Source: Prosopocoilus inquinatus
Taxonomy: Eukaryota; Arthropoda; Insecta; Coleoptera; Lucanidae
DNA: 64,000 nt
Reading direction: 5' to 3'
Assembly: GCA_036172665.1 (NCBI GenBank)
Contig: CM069872.1
Span: 51,694,101-51,758,100 of the forward strand
Shown here: in pieces, positions 43,842-55,959 of the stretch
Layout: each line of letters opens with the position of its first letter
Numbering within the stretch: position 1 is the stretch's first letter
Notes under the pieces: model-generated
Databases searched by the model: none
What the model saw: only the letters and a program-made list of their open reading frames with translations
What the model was told of the DNA's origin: nothing
Translations under genes and position numbers: made by a program

Positions 43842-46800
43842 CTATGATGTCATCATATCACTTACCGATGTATTTACATTGGGACCCTTCAGCGAATCGT
43901 TGATGTCTCTTCTGAACATCGACAGATTTTGCGTGAACCTGAAAACACGAGCGCAATGAAATTCTTGAAACCGCTCTCTTTCGGTAATCACCTGTCTCGA
44001 TTTTTCGTAAGCAAATTCCTTTCGATACCGTCCATCAGATTTTCAAACCACTGGGCCATAGCCGCTTGCTTATCCGGTGGTTGGCTTCGTATGATACTCT
44101 CTCGCATCTGATTAAAATAGTCCTCGTTCAACAAGATCAGTCCTAAAAGCGGCCTCGACATCGACCACTGATTTCTACAGTCTTCGAACATAATCACGTT
44201 TAACACGGTGCTCAGTATTTGCTGAAGTATTTCAGGATGCACTTCGAGAACTTTTAGGAACATGTCACTCGTTGGAGTCAAACCGGCGTGCGGCTTCTTA
44301 CCGGGGAATACTGCAATTTAAAATTCATTGCACGACATGTGCTCAGAGTGATTTATTTGCGTTGCTAAAGTAATATACCTTTTTGTGTTAGTTGTTTAAA
44401 TAAATACGTAACTATGTGATCCAAAGTTGCACAACATCCTGTGCAAACCATTGTATCTGAAAACGTAAGCTTGGATAACAAATTTCAAAGTCTTTTGTTA
44501 TTTATTGTGCGAGCAATTGGTGCATCCAAGCATAAAAGCGTTCGTGCTTAAAAATTGTGAGGCCAGCGATTACACGAAGCAAAAAAAAATTACATTTTTT
44601 TAGACATGGAGTACAAACAAATACATGCACATGCAACACGGCTTAGGTTAATTTTGATGATTAATTATATGTAAATTTTGTACAGTCAGAGACATTTCAG
44701 CGCAGACCCTAACAGTATCAAACAGATCAATCTCTATTCTACTCTACACAAACCAGGTGTTATCAAAGAAAAAAAAAACCTGGGTCTGAACATTTGAAAC
44801 TTCATCATAAAGTGTTAGTAAGTGGAAATCAGTGTCCTGCATTACCAAACCACAAGAATATTATTAACAAATTACACCACACAACGACGTTTAAATAGCA
44901 AGCAAATAATTTCAATTTGCAACAACTCTCAACCTGCGAATACTTCTTAATTGGTGTATGCATGAAAGGAAAAACAACACAAAACATAATCATACTAACA
45001 ACTAACAATGTTTGTTTTATTGTAAAAAAAAAAAAATATGATGAAGTTTCATATATGCTGTGTGTCCCTGAGCCGTACAGACCTGTGTAGTTATTCAGGT
45101 GCGCACCTAAGGCAGTAAGGCCCTCTGATATAGAGGACAGTATGTATAAAAATACGTGCGGTTCTAAAGTGGACAAGAAGCTCATATGATCTTGCGCCAG
45201 ACACTCCAATAAAACGTAATATGTTTGCGAGAGTTTAGGAAAATCCTAAAACGTAACACACAGTAAATAACATTAATCGAAGATTCATTCGGATGTACGT
45301 ACTAGTAAGTCTGACTGTGGTATTGACAGGAGTAATTTAACGAAAATATTTAAAGCGTTATCCAAAGCTTCATCTCCGTACAATCTAAACACCCCGAAAT
45401 TAACGTAGCTCCCACATAACGCTGCTTTTAACATTGAGAAACATATGGAAATACCTTTTAGTTTTAACGGATAGGTTTGTTCTTTCGGCACTTCAACATT
45501 TAATATTCTACTACCTATAAGAAAATCAACAGTAATCATATTACTTCATTCGAATGAATTTGTATGTATTTATTTATTTAAAGAAATGACGAACTCTTCA
45601 AATGAGAAAATTATATCGTGTAATACAAAAAAAAAAAAATTGTTGGAGTCCTTACCGTAACTACAAATTATTTTACTAGCCTCTCTAAATAACAAAATTC
45701 CATTTGGAGATGAGACATCGAATTGGAGTCGTTGAGATCTATTCTGTACAAGTTCGGCGAACAATTTTAAAATCGGTGTCGTCACCTGCGGATCGTGATA
45801 CCACATTTCGATGGCTCGAAGTAAAATCGGAGTGTAACTCGGATAACTGAAGCGAATTAAGCCGAAATATTTCACCGGAGGTAAAAGTGCAAAACGCAAG
45901 CGAAAGGATACATCCAATCAAACAACATCATGTACGACGTTTTCGTATTAAATGCAAATGCCAATCCTCTTAGGTCTCTGGCCAGACCAATCAGGGCTTT
46001 CTTCGTTTCGTCGGTTGCAAACAGGGGACTGTCGGCTGTGCTTAAAAGAGTGCCGATGTTTTCGAAGGATGCTGCAAGAACGACGACGTTTAAACTTAAC
46101 CAAGGAGCACGTTAGAAAAGTGCTTCATAAAAACCTGTCAGTGGTAGCATGAACGTATGAAATCTATCTTCGTCCTCCCCTAAATCGACCATGAGCAAAC
46201 GACCGAGCGACGTGTAAAACATGGATCGACAGCGCATCTCCGAAATTGCCACCGCATTCCCAAGGAATGGAAAATGTTCACTGGTATGATTGTTCAACAT
46301 GAATTGTACTTCTTCTAATTTGACTAATTTCCTAACACAACTATATCCGACGGACAGATCGTTCAGTAACTGCAGCGTCTTGCTAATTATTTGTTCGCTG
46401 CGGGCCCAGTATTTTAAATTCGTAATTCTGGAAAGAAGAAACAATTCAAAATAAAATGAGGGGGAACTAATCGAAACGCTTACATTTTCCTAATGAAGAC
46501 ACTTAAAACAGTCGCTTCATCGTTTAGTCCGAGCACCTCTGATAATCTTCTGTACACTTTCGAGTTCTTCTGCACTTGATCTCCGACGTAAATTTTACGA
46601 AATTGCTCGAAGAAACTCAGCATTGCCAGCTCCAGTTTTTCACAACCACCTTGTGCCAGTCGTGAGTCGGTTAAATTCATGAGCTGCAACACTCGACAGA
46701 CTAATTCCCCGTCCATCGCGTCATGTTCTTCATTACTGTTGAACGAAACTCTACCGCCGATTGCAGAGCCTATTATGTACACCAGCCAAGTTAAACGACC

Positions 46801-49131
46801 TGAAATACAAAAAAAAAAAAAAAATTAATTCACTAAATTAAGATGGCATGCACTAACCTTCTTGAATCGTAATTTCTATTTGTTGGGATTGATTAGTGAG
46901 TAATTCCTGATAAATTCCAGCGGCTTGGTCGAACAGTTGCACTAAAAGAGTGCACGTCTTTTGATATTCGCACCGGCCGATTACAGATAATTGTTCTAAT
47001 TGTTGCTGGATCATTCCTAGATCATCGATGGGGTCTTCCAGACCCTCCCTTACAACCACGGTCACCGATTCTAACCTTGATGTTATGTACGCGTTCGTTA
47101 CTTCCGGTGTGTACGTTTCTAACAAGTGCGGTTCGGTGGCTTTAACATACGGAACAGAAGCCACCATGCGTTGCCATAAACTTAACAAATAATGTACAGA
47201 GTTCGGGGCAAATTGCCACATCTGAAATGATTACGTTTAGTTACACAAATCACGTGTAGAATATATTCAACGTACCTGTAAACTTTGAACTGTGAATTTC
47301 GCTATGAGTTGTATTGCTTCGGGGTAATTATCGACCATAACGAGTTCTCCCAATTGATAATTTGATTTTAACCGAGCCAACAGGCGACAGAATTCATGAT
47401 AATTCGCAGAATCACTCAACCCCTGGGGGTTTTGCAGTATGTGCTTAACCCCGTTTACCAAATGCGTTAAAAATTTCGCACGCTCAGTATTGCTGAACAA
47501 TGACCTCCGCACCGAAGCTATCTGTACTAAACACGACAACGCCAGGGATGAGAGCGTGTTGGGCAAGGAATGGTACAAGTCAAAAAATAACTTCAAGGTG
47601 GTGAAATCAAGAAACGCCGGCCTCCAACTCGTCGGGATCTGGACGGTGCACAAATCATCCGAGGACTCATCCGTCGAAGTGCCAATGAAATCGAACGTAA
47701 GGCAATTTTGAGCTAGTCTCAACAGCTGCGTCATCAAGCCGTGCTGGTTCTCATCGTTGAAATTTAAGTTCTTACAATTTTCCCTCGCCGTCCCCAATAA
47801 TGAACATGAAAGTCGGAATATTTCGAACAGCTGCGTATCACGAAATGAAGATGCTATTTTACGATGCTTCGTTAACGATCTATTCGCCTCTACTTCCGAT
47901 ATTTGATTCATCTCGCACGTCAGCTGCGACAGTAACTGAACACCTATCATACAATGTTCCACCGACCCCTAAAAATTATTTCACCACAGCTTTAATTCCA
48001 ATTTCTTTCGAGATTAATTAAAGCTAAAAAATATTAAATTCCGACTTTTTACCATTTTTAAATTAAATTATTATTTTTGATTTAATCAACACCCCCTTAA
48101 ACTATGGCCGTTGGATAATGGGACATCCTGTGTAAGTATTTATGATAAATTTCGTCATTTGCAAACATGATTCAAACATTTGTCGCGCAACTTGCGAGCA
48201 TGTGCAGATACAGGAGCTTCAAAAGGCATGCATTTAAATGTCCTCTTCAGAATTCCCAACGCACCAGGGCTCCCACCATTAAATTAAAAAAGCTCTGCTT
48301 AAACACCTTTTTTAAACTAGATATCTTAATATTATCTTTTATCTAGCATGAAATATTATCAAGAATTTAGCATTTTTACCAAGCTAAACAATATCTGAAT
48401 GTGAGGCAATTTGAAGCAAGTCATTGAAACGTACGCGATAAAATGATGAAACTTCTTTACCTGTAAGAATTTCGCAATATCATTCACAACATTCCTAAAC
48501 ACAAAATCCTCTTTATGAGTATCGAACCACCCGAGTTTAGTAATCCTGGAGAACAAAGTTACTAAGGCTTGAATCACGAAATTCGGCAACTTCGGTCTCG
48601 TCGCCATGTAATTTAAAACGTAATTCCTAATGTCGACCCTCTGCTGCAGGCTGAGTCCTTGTGCACTGCGCGAGACCAATTTCGTGAGGGTGGTAGCCGC
48701 CAGCAGCTGGGCATATCCGGAATCTCCTCGGTCCAGAAGCACTTGACACTTGGTTAGAGCGTCGGGGCCATCTTGGAAAACCACGAGCGCTTTCTCCGCA
48801 TCCGCTCTGGCCGAGCTGTCTTGAGATTCGTAAAGCTGCTTACAGAGTAACTCCAATTGTCGAATCTCCTGTATAACCAAAGAGAGATCAATTACTTTGG
48901 GGTATGCACTCGGGAAACCGGCGGTTGGGGGCGACGCAACGAGGAGCAACTTGAAAGATCCGCCTTTGGAAAACCATGGCGAGATGGTTTCGGTTCACTG
49001 AGGGGGGCGAGCTAGACTACAGAGAGGGCACAGGATACAGCAAAATAATGCACTGGAATCCAGTGTTTCCAAATTGATACAATTAAGTTGACAGACACAT
49101 CAACATTTATATTCACCTGTTCATCAGCCAT
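43842..49131 (-). CDS. XPO7: Exportin-7 (Ran-binding protein 16), complete
   Basis: Thirteen coding exons on the minus strand: 49131-49117, 48868-48461, 47968-47276, 47221-46858, 46799-46484, 46427-46135, 46071-45912, 45846-45656, 45514-45303, 45245-45107, 44456-44379, 44310-43992 and 43938-43842. They join in frame to 1094 aa, close to the animal XPO7 length. It begins MADEQ and follows the family closely along its whole length: LENLCKQLYE-like start, [46 protein letters not shown]-type HEAT segments, [20 protein letters not shown], and the C-terminus SDMMTS. The protein is a karyopherin-beta family nuclear transport receptor that binds RanGTP through its N-terminal importin-beta-N region (about residues 30-100) and is otherwise HEAT repeats; it acts at nuclear pores. 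It is opposite in strand to the protease array and unrelated to it. The last exon could alternatively splice at a good donor (GTAAGT) ten codons before the stop. Confidence 0.95.
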
Positions 49132-50063
49132 TTTTACCGGTTTTCATTTGTTTCACGTGTATTTCCCACCGTTAGTAGTTCCAACGACGATTTATATCCG
49201 ATGCTCAATTTTCTATTGCAGTTGATACCTCGAAAACAACATAGCGAATCGAATGTAATCAAGAGCGTGTCGCCACCTACCTGCACGCGGTAAATTTAAT
49301 TTCCGAGACGCTTTCATTCTTGATGACTGTGTATAATAAAATGTTGATCGTACGCATGATTTTAACAGATAATCAAAAAAAACAAATTTATTTTCTGAAA
49401 TAGGTAGTTCATATCTTTAATTTAATAAGTTGCAGGCTCAGATAGGAGGACAGCCAAGCATTGTTCTTGGTGACGCAAAATAGCTAGCGCAGAACTTAAA
49501 CTGAAGAATAAACTGAAAAGTTATTCATCGTGATCATTAATGGTACTTACAGTTTAAGATAATGAGAATTTAATTTCTGACATGCAATCCATATTTAAAT
49601 TGCTGCGTTATTTTGGTGGCACATTTTAATTAAACGAGTAGTAAACAGATGGCACCTCTATATAATTGGCGTGAATTGGCGTTTTTCTCCTTCTTAATTA
49701 TTATTATAGCGTTTTCCTATAGCTGGGCTAGTGCCCAGCTGTCAATTCAGTAAATTCCCTACTCATTTTACCCTCATGCAATGATTTAAACTGAATTATG
49801 CACTTAAATGTGCAACAATGAAGCCATTGAAATAGGGGTGCGTTCCGTGACATCCAGCGCGACGCACTCCATTTTAAATTTGCAAAAAGAGAACATACTC
49901 TCGATAGCAAAAAATCGTACACTAAAACAGTTCTCTATTTATTATTCTTTCTCAAAAAAAGGTTGTTTAAATGCAAGTTCACAGATGATGTAAATTTGGA
50001 CAGCTTTCAAATTTGACAACCTTCAAACTTTTGTAAAAATCTGTGCAGTCGTATTTAAACATT
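49132..50063. other. 5' flank of exportin-7, no gene seen
   Basis: It contains the 5' UTR and promoter side of XPO7 and, at about 49970-50060, a fragment of the TTTCCTGTAATT-family MITE. Frames at 49728-49993 overlap on opposite strands and show no domain. Confidence 0.45.
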
Positions 50064-50487
50064 GGTTGCGTTAAGTGAACGGCAATTCTGACCAAAGTGG
50101 TCGGACTTTACTAACCGCTCACTTAACGGCCACAGTTAATGGATAGGTAGGCACTTCTTATAAATTATGACAGAAGAGGGCGGGAATGGAACAGGTTTTG
50201 AAAGTCTCTAAAGTTTCGAAATTAGTGAAATACGCCACGGGTTTAGTTCGTTTAAATCTTAGGATAATAAAAAAGGTAATATATCTAACTCTTAGCTACG
50301 ATCCTTATTTCACATCACCTGTATTTACTATTCTGACCTGTCAAATTGATCCTATTTAACGTTTCAGACCACGCTGGTCACATTTTAAATCGCGACCAAT
50401 TTTTCCAATCAGCTGATTGATCACGTGGTACAGTCTGACCGTCGACTTAATGATTTTGCTTAAGATAACCGTTCACTTAACGCACCC
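50064..50487. mobile_element. MITE, AAGTGAACGG family, copy 3 (full length)
   Basis: GGTTGCGTTAAGTGAACGG at the left is mirrored by CCGTTCACTTAACGCACCC at the right; 424 bp. Internal CACGTGGTACAG and GTCGACTTAATGATTTTGC segments match the copies at 37019 and 40106. No coding capacity. Confidence 0.7.
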
Positions 50488-51521
50488 ATTAGCTTTATTC
50501 GTTTCAGCTGACGCTTCTTAGAGCAACGTACTTATATCAAATCACTGCGTCACTTTAAAAAGTCATTCGCTTCAGATTTGTTATCTCGATATGATTCATT
50601 TTGACGCAGCTATTGCATTATTGGGGTGTCTTGAAGTTGACTGATGGCGTTTTCGACTAACCAATCTGGAGTCTGGAATACTCAGACGGTATCTCCATCC
50701 TCTGTTTTTACATGAGGTTAAAACAAGATGGAGATACCTAAGAGCGCACTCTAACAATCAGTCAAAAATGCTATGAGGTTGATTAAACACGCATATGCTA
50801 TCGGAATGGGTTCGACAACGTAGATCACGTAACATGCTTGACGCTGATGCATCCTGCAGCAGACCAAAAATTTAGCTAGTACAATTTTGACGTTTTGACG
50901 ACGAATAATTACAGGAAACCCTTTTCGTATCTTTTTTCTCTTGCGACTGTATTTTAAGCAGTTTTTAAAATCAAAATATTCGCAAGTGTCGACAATTTTA
51001 TTGCAAATATTACAGTCGAAAGCAAAAAGGAAATAGCAGACAATTACAGTTTCCTGTAATTTTTCTCTTCCAAAATGGGACTGTTTAAATTCGACTTCAG
51101 ATGTGACACTTAAGATTTTGGAAAGTTTCACATTTCTCAAGCTCAAAACCTTTGTAAAAACTGTGAAGTCGTATTTAAACAGTATTATTGTGAAGACAGA
51201 AAAATACTGTAAACTGTAATAGTCTCCTATTTTGTTTTCCTTTTGACTTTTGACTTTAGACTCTCGTAGCGGCAGTGACGAAAAGATAGAAAATTAATGC
51301 ATTTTTTTAATCGCACTTGTGACAATAAAATATAAGTATAAAAATATGCAAGACATTACGTCAGGTCTTCTTGTCGTCCCCTATAGTAGACAAAACGATA
51401 CAGTAAAACATGAGTGAAATAGTATAAATCTACATAAGAAGGAGCAATTTAATTAATAATTTAAGCAGGAAAAGAGAGTTTACATTAATCACTCACTGTA
51501 CGTTGACGGACAATAAAATTT
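50488..51521. other. Spacer with TTTCCTGTAATT-family fragments
   Basis: About 50880-51190 contains the inverted segments CAGGAAACCC and ACAGTTTCCTGTAATTTTTC, CAAAATGGGACTGTTTAAAT and TGTGAAGTCGTATTTAAACA of the MITE family at 35848. The minus-strand frame 50751-51146 lies across it and is considered spurious. Confidence 0.45.
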
Positions 51522-51629
51522 GGGCTTATTCAACAATCATTTGTGATTGGCTTACATTAAGGTAATAGCCAATCACAAACGATTGCTGAGTAAGCAAGTC
51601 AGCCGGTGAGCGTCCACTGAACGCGCCCA
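51522..51629. mobile_element. Hairpin MITE, GGGCGCGTTCA family, copy 2
   Basis: AACAATCATTTGTGATTGGC and GCCAATCACAAACGATTGCT form the stem around ACATTAAGGTAAT. The right end ACTGAACGCGCCCAT matches the copy at 40325-40443; the left end is eroded. Confidence 0.6.
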
Positions 51630-52627
51630 TTTGTACAATGTAAATCTTACTTTAATATTTTTGACATGTACCGTCACTAGAAATTCTGACGTTTAATACA
51701 GATTTTACAGTTTATTTTATGTATTTATTTTGAATCTATGCCTATTTTGTATTTTAGCAAAAATTTCGCTCAGAAAGAATGATTTTTCTGGATGAAAAAT
51801 GAAGGTTGTATAGATAGATACATGGATAGAGTGTCGGGTGTCAAATAGTTCAACATCGCTTTGACAGGAACAGATACACCTTCTCAGTAAAATTCGATTT
51901 ACCTAATTTATCTAAATACGAATGATACGTCAAATTCTTGCCCGGATTTTATCGTCCGATGCTGTACGGTCGCCAGCATTTAATTTTTGTCATCACTGTC
52001 AATCAAAACGTCAACAAATTTTGAGAAATTATGGCGACCAAAATTTATTGCTCACGACTGTACGTGTAAAGCAGCAATTAAAAAAAAAAAAACATAACAC
52101 TAAGTTGTAGATGTAATGCAGTTTCCACGTCTGCATTGATTTGAAACTGCAATCTTCCGTCCGTTAAAACCACTTTTACAAGTTCAATTTTAATATTTAC
52201 TAAAGGAACACCAATCATACTTTCTTCTTCTCGCACAAAATGCGACAAATGACAAATGTAACGCATTGACGTCAAAAGACGTTTGATGCGATTAAAAATG
52301 CACTTGCATTTGCGCGTCAGCGTGATGCGCGCTACCAAAACTGAACGCGATGCCTCTTTGTGCGTCGAAACGGAACGCACCCGCTGTTAATTTTAAAGTC
52401 CCGCTTTATTCATTCATAAGTTAACTGTAACCTTTAATTTATTGTCGTAGAACAGCGGTTTTCTTAATTGCAATTATAAGAGGAGCAAGGCGAAAGTTAA
52501 TTTGTGATTATAAACAGCGATTTGCGGCAGGGATGCGTTCAGAAACTTACCGTCGGTTGTAGAAGCTAAGCTCGCAGCAGTGCGTTTATTTATACGCTTA
52601 CGTTTTCGTACGACATATATTGATCAT
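51630..52627. other. Spacer, no gene supported
   Basis: AT-rich sequence without a recognisable ORF or repeat array. The minus-strand frame at 52078-52380 has no domain I know. Confidence 0.45.
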
Positions 52628-53595
52628 AGGTGCTTTGTTTCGCTCACAAAATCGTGATCCAAACGTGTTTTGATTCAAAAACAGAGATTCTTTTCATGGA
52701 ATCTCTCTATTTTTAAAACTTGCTTGTATTGAATTATGGTTATTTACAAATGAACTGTCAATCAGAAATTCAAGTCAGGTGTTTTGTTGCAACAACTACG
52801 AAATCCAGGTCCAAACTATTCGAAACGCGAAGTATGATCACGACTGATCAATTAAGGAATCAATTCTATAACTGACTGCAGCCCAGTTATAGAACTATTC
52901 GAAACGCCATTCAAATTTTTAAGCGAAAAAAATCACCTCATATTCTATAAGCGAGTAACACCTACTATTATTGATGTGATAACTCAAAAACCAGTACAAA
53001 CGCCGCAAAGATTCGTGGTTTGTTTGAAGGCTTCTTCAGGATAGATATGTATGTGTGTACGTTAGGGAACTACAGTCGAAAGACTCGAATGGTAGACAAT
53101 TAATAGCTGCGTTCGGCAATGCGATCTTTTTCATCAATCACCTCTGAATTGTTCGGTTTATTCACTCTTACATACGCAGTCGCTCTCTCTCACACTTTTG
53201 ATCAGAGAGTAAATTGAGCACATTGCCAAACTCAGCTACAGTTTTTCCAAAATGGTACCGTTTAGACACATCTTCACAGGTGATACTCGTTTATTTTGAA
53301 AGCTTTCAGATTTGACAAGTTCAAAACTTTATATAAAATCTGTGAAGTCGTTTTAGGTGCTTTCTTTCGCTTAAAAGTTTGAATCGTGTTAGGAATAGTT
53401 TGGATCTGAATTTCGTAATCGGTGCAACAAAACACCTGACTTGAATTTTTGATTGACAGTTCATTTATAAATAACCATAATTCAATAGAAACAAGTTTTT
53501 TTTTTTTTAAATAGAGAGATTCATGGAAAAGAATGTTTGTTTTTGAATCAAAACACGTTTGGATCACGATTTTGTGAGCGAAAGAAAGTACCGCT
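52628..53595. mobile_element. Fold-back element with ~200-bp arms
   Basis: The left arm (about 52628-52830, with CTCACAAAATCGTGATCCAA and CAAATGAACTGTCAATCA) is mirrored by the right arm (about 53390-53595, with TTGGATCACGATTTTGTGAG and TGATTGACAGTTCATTTATA). The interior holds a TTTCCTGTAATT-family MITE fragment at about 53220-53360. The frame at 53274-53678 on the minus strand is a product of the arm. Confidence 0.65.
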
Positions 53596-54216
53596 TCGGA
53601 GAAAGAAAAATTACAGTTTCCTGTAATTTCCTGTAATTGAAACTCTAATTGTTTACTACGTTTTGCTTTCGACCGCAACAGAAAATACTGTTTTTTCTTT
53701 TTGTATTATCCGATCAAGTATTACTGCGAATTTTTTCATAATTTTCAATGGATAAGTATATTACTCTTATGAACAGAGTTGGGACATTTCGGGCGTTGCT
53801 ATGGCTACGCATACAGTGTATGTACACTGGTGATTGGTCCTTGTACTTTTAAATAATTAAATTTAGTGTATGTAAGTAGGTGTATAAGTGCTTTGAACTT
53901 TTGTATTTAAGCAATAAATGTATAATGTGTACCAAATAACACGGAGCCGCCAATCGGTTCTTTTTTGTGACGGACGATGAAAAATTTAAGTTTATAAGCG
54001 AACGAAATAACATTAATTCTGCCACCCTAAAACAATCATTGAATTACAACAGTAAATAAATAACTGTTTCGTGCTGCTATAGGATGAAAAGTCTCTCGTA
54101 TAAATTTTAATGAAATATTGACTTATAAAAAGCCACGTCGCTTACACAATCGGATTGGGGGCAGTTCACAGGGAGACTTCATAAAGTGCATCCACTATGC
54201 AATAACCGGCAGTGAG
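53596..54216. other. Upstream region of the small membrane-protein ORFs
   Basis: It starts with a TTTCCTGTAATT-family fragment (to about 53690). The remainder, 53700-54216, should contain the promoter and 5' UTR of the next gene; no distinct motif could be assigned. Confidence 0.4.
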
Positions 54217-54498
54217 ATGATGGATTTTGCAGCGCAATATTTCAGCCAACTGTACAAGAAACTGGGGGTCAGCTTGTGGTTAATTTTTGTGTTCACGGTT
54301 TTTTATTATTTAGTACGAAAAGTTCTGCGCGGCAGAGAACAGATCCGAAGGAGCTGCGAAGTCATCGAAAAGCAACTGGAGCACATCCAGAGAGTCATTG
54401 CGGAAAACGAGCGCAAGGAGGCCGAAGAAAAAAAGAAGGACCCATCGGAAGAAGCAAGCGACGACGCGGAGTTCCTCGAAAGTGAGAAGGACAAGTAA
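54217..54498 (+). CDS. Small single-pass membrane protein, ORF 1 of a likely two-ORF transcript
   Basis: 93 aa from the first of two adjacent ATGs at 54217 (MMDFAAQYFSQLYKK). The frame is open further upstream but without another good ATG. Residues about 17-33 (GVSLWLIFVFTVFYYLV) form one transmembrane helix. The next 40 residues are strongly charged and helical, with a coiled-coil-like REQIRRSCEVIEKQLEHIQ, and the tail is acidic and lysine-rich. No Pfam-type family is recognised by eye. Codon usage and the clean stop argue for a real protein. A splice donor (GTAAGTGC, 54563) lies 65 bases after the stop, so ORF 2 is in the next exon. Confidence 0.65.
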   Translation: MMDFAAQYFSQLYKKLGVSLWLIFVFTVFYYLVRKVLRGREQIRRSCEVIEKQLEHIQRVIAENERKEAEEKKKDPSEEASDDAEFLESEKDK

Positions 54499-54668
54499 AC
54501 TGTCATGACCGGAAATATCGATTATTTCCTGCATTTCATGAAGTTTATGAATACAAACACACGTAAGTGCTTCCTTAATTTAATTTCCAAAAAACCAAAT
54601 AATTTATTCTAATTTCTAAATTACAGGATTCAATTAAAAGTAATTTTCTTCAAAAAGGAAGAGGAGAA

Positions 54669-54884
54669 ATGCGGCCCCAAAAAGTGTCGGTCGACGTATG
54701 GAAAATGGTGTTCTCTTCATGTTCGTATTTGGCTTTAGCTCTTGCCGCTTGGGTCCTCCTCAAGCTCATTTACGCCTGTTTCTGGCTGCCAAATTATCTT
54801 AAGAAACAAAACGCCGCCGAGGGCGTGGAAGAAGCCTCTGGGGAAGAAATCAAAGGCGACCAGGAAGAGAAAAAACTCGTTTAG
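54669..54884 (+). CDS. Small single-pass membrane protein, ORF 2 of a likely two-ORF transcript
   Basis: 71 aa starting ATGCGGCCCC. Residues about 13-37 (MVFSSCSYLALALAAWVLLK then LIYACFW) form one hydrophobic helix, followed by LPNYLKKQ and an acidic, lysine-rich tail ending EEKKLV. It starts 43 bases into the exon that begins at 54627, after the acceptor TTACAG; the frame is not continuous with ORF 1 or with the upstream exon. A polyadenylation signal, AATAAA, follows at about 54899. The same layout as ORF 1 (helix near the N-terminus, charged tail) suggests paralogy or joint function, but sequence identity is low. Function unknown. Confidence 0.65.
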   Translation: MRPQKVSVDVWKMVFSSCSYLALALAAWVLLKLIYACFWLPNYLKKQNAAEGVEEASGEEIKGDQEEKKLV

Positions 54885-55959
54885 AATTCTTTTCTTTTAA
54901 TAAATTAAATCTCTTTTTGGTATATCTAAGTATTTATAAATAAATAAAAGTAGGGTAGTTGTATGATGCGTATACCGTGTGTTTCATTTTGACTTGAAAA
55001 CGGCACTTGCTCACTCTTTTCTCAAATCTTTTAAATTTCAAATATTGAGAATAGACTTGACATGGTGATTAAATGAACGGATTCGTTTTATACGTTTTAT
55101 AATCTTTCAAGTTGCGACGAAACAAGCGGTTTGCTTTTCTTTTGTGGCAAGAAACAGAGATTCAATATTGTTTTCTTTTTTTTTAGAAACTTGAAATGAT
55201 CGATTAATTTGAAATATTGTCATACCAAAACTTGTTTGTATGTTATAGTTAATGGCACGCTGTATTATTTTATAATAAATTGAAATAAAACTGATGTTTT
55301 AGTTCTTCAAGTTTTTTGTTGTTATCAAAGCAAAGTTAAAAAAAACTTCTGGTTACTTACAGCAAATTAAAAATGTTTAAAAATCTTTTTTAAGTGATTG
55401 TGCAAAGATTTAAACGTCGCAGTTGATTATTATTCAACAGTACTAAATCCAATACGTCTACTAAACAAAAGTTAGTTTTGTAAAGTTGTATTTAGTAGGC
55501 CTTTGCGCAATTTTCATGATTTATTTGCCCAATTATCATATAGGATGTTCAAAAAATGTTCAGGTCGTATGCAAACTCCATTCATGAACGGCATAGAAAA
55601 GTTCATACTCCGACTTTGTGATGTTGTGTACAGTCGCGATCATCGTAATCGAGACCACTGTAAGTCCTTATTGATGCCTGACTGTTAATCGGTTTCGATC
55701 GAGATTGTACAAGTCGAGATTTCCTTAAATTAGTTTTATTAAATGATGAAATCTTTAAATTTTAAAGTTTTTCTTGCTTTATACGACCCCGAAAGCAAAA
55801 ATACGAATGTATCAGAACTGTTGAACTTGGAAGCCATACTGAGTTCGAAGTAATCCCAAGGTTTTTAGAAGGAAACGGGTTTGGACCGATTTAAAATTAA
55901 TATATTTCATTCTACATCGAGTAATATTGAGGGTTTTACTGTTTTTGCATAAATTTTGA
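54885..55959. other. Spacer, no gene supported
   Basis: It contains the 3' UTR of the small-ORF transcript and AT-rich sequence. A 61-codon frame at 55503-55688 has no recognisable domain. Confidence 0.45.

Noticed and set aside
47439..47711. Plus-strand ORF opposite exportin-7 exon 3
   Set aside because: It is a shadow of the strongly conserved minus-strand coding exon.
54306..54534. Minus-strand ORFs opposite the small membrane protein
   Set aside because: Serine/phenylalanine-rich mirror products of the lysine/glutamate-rich plus-strand tail.
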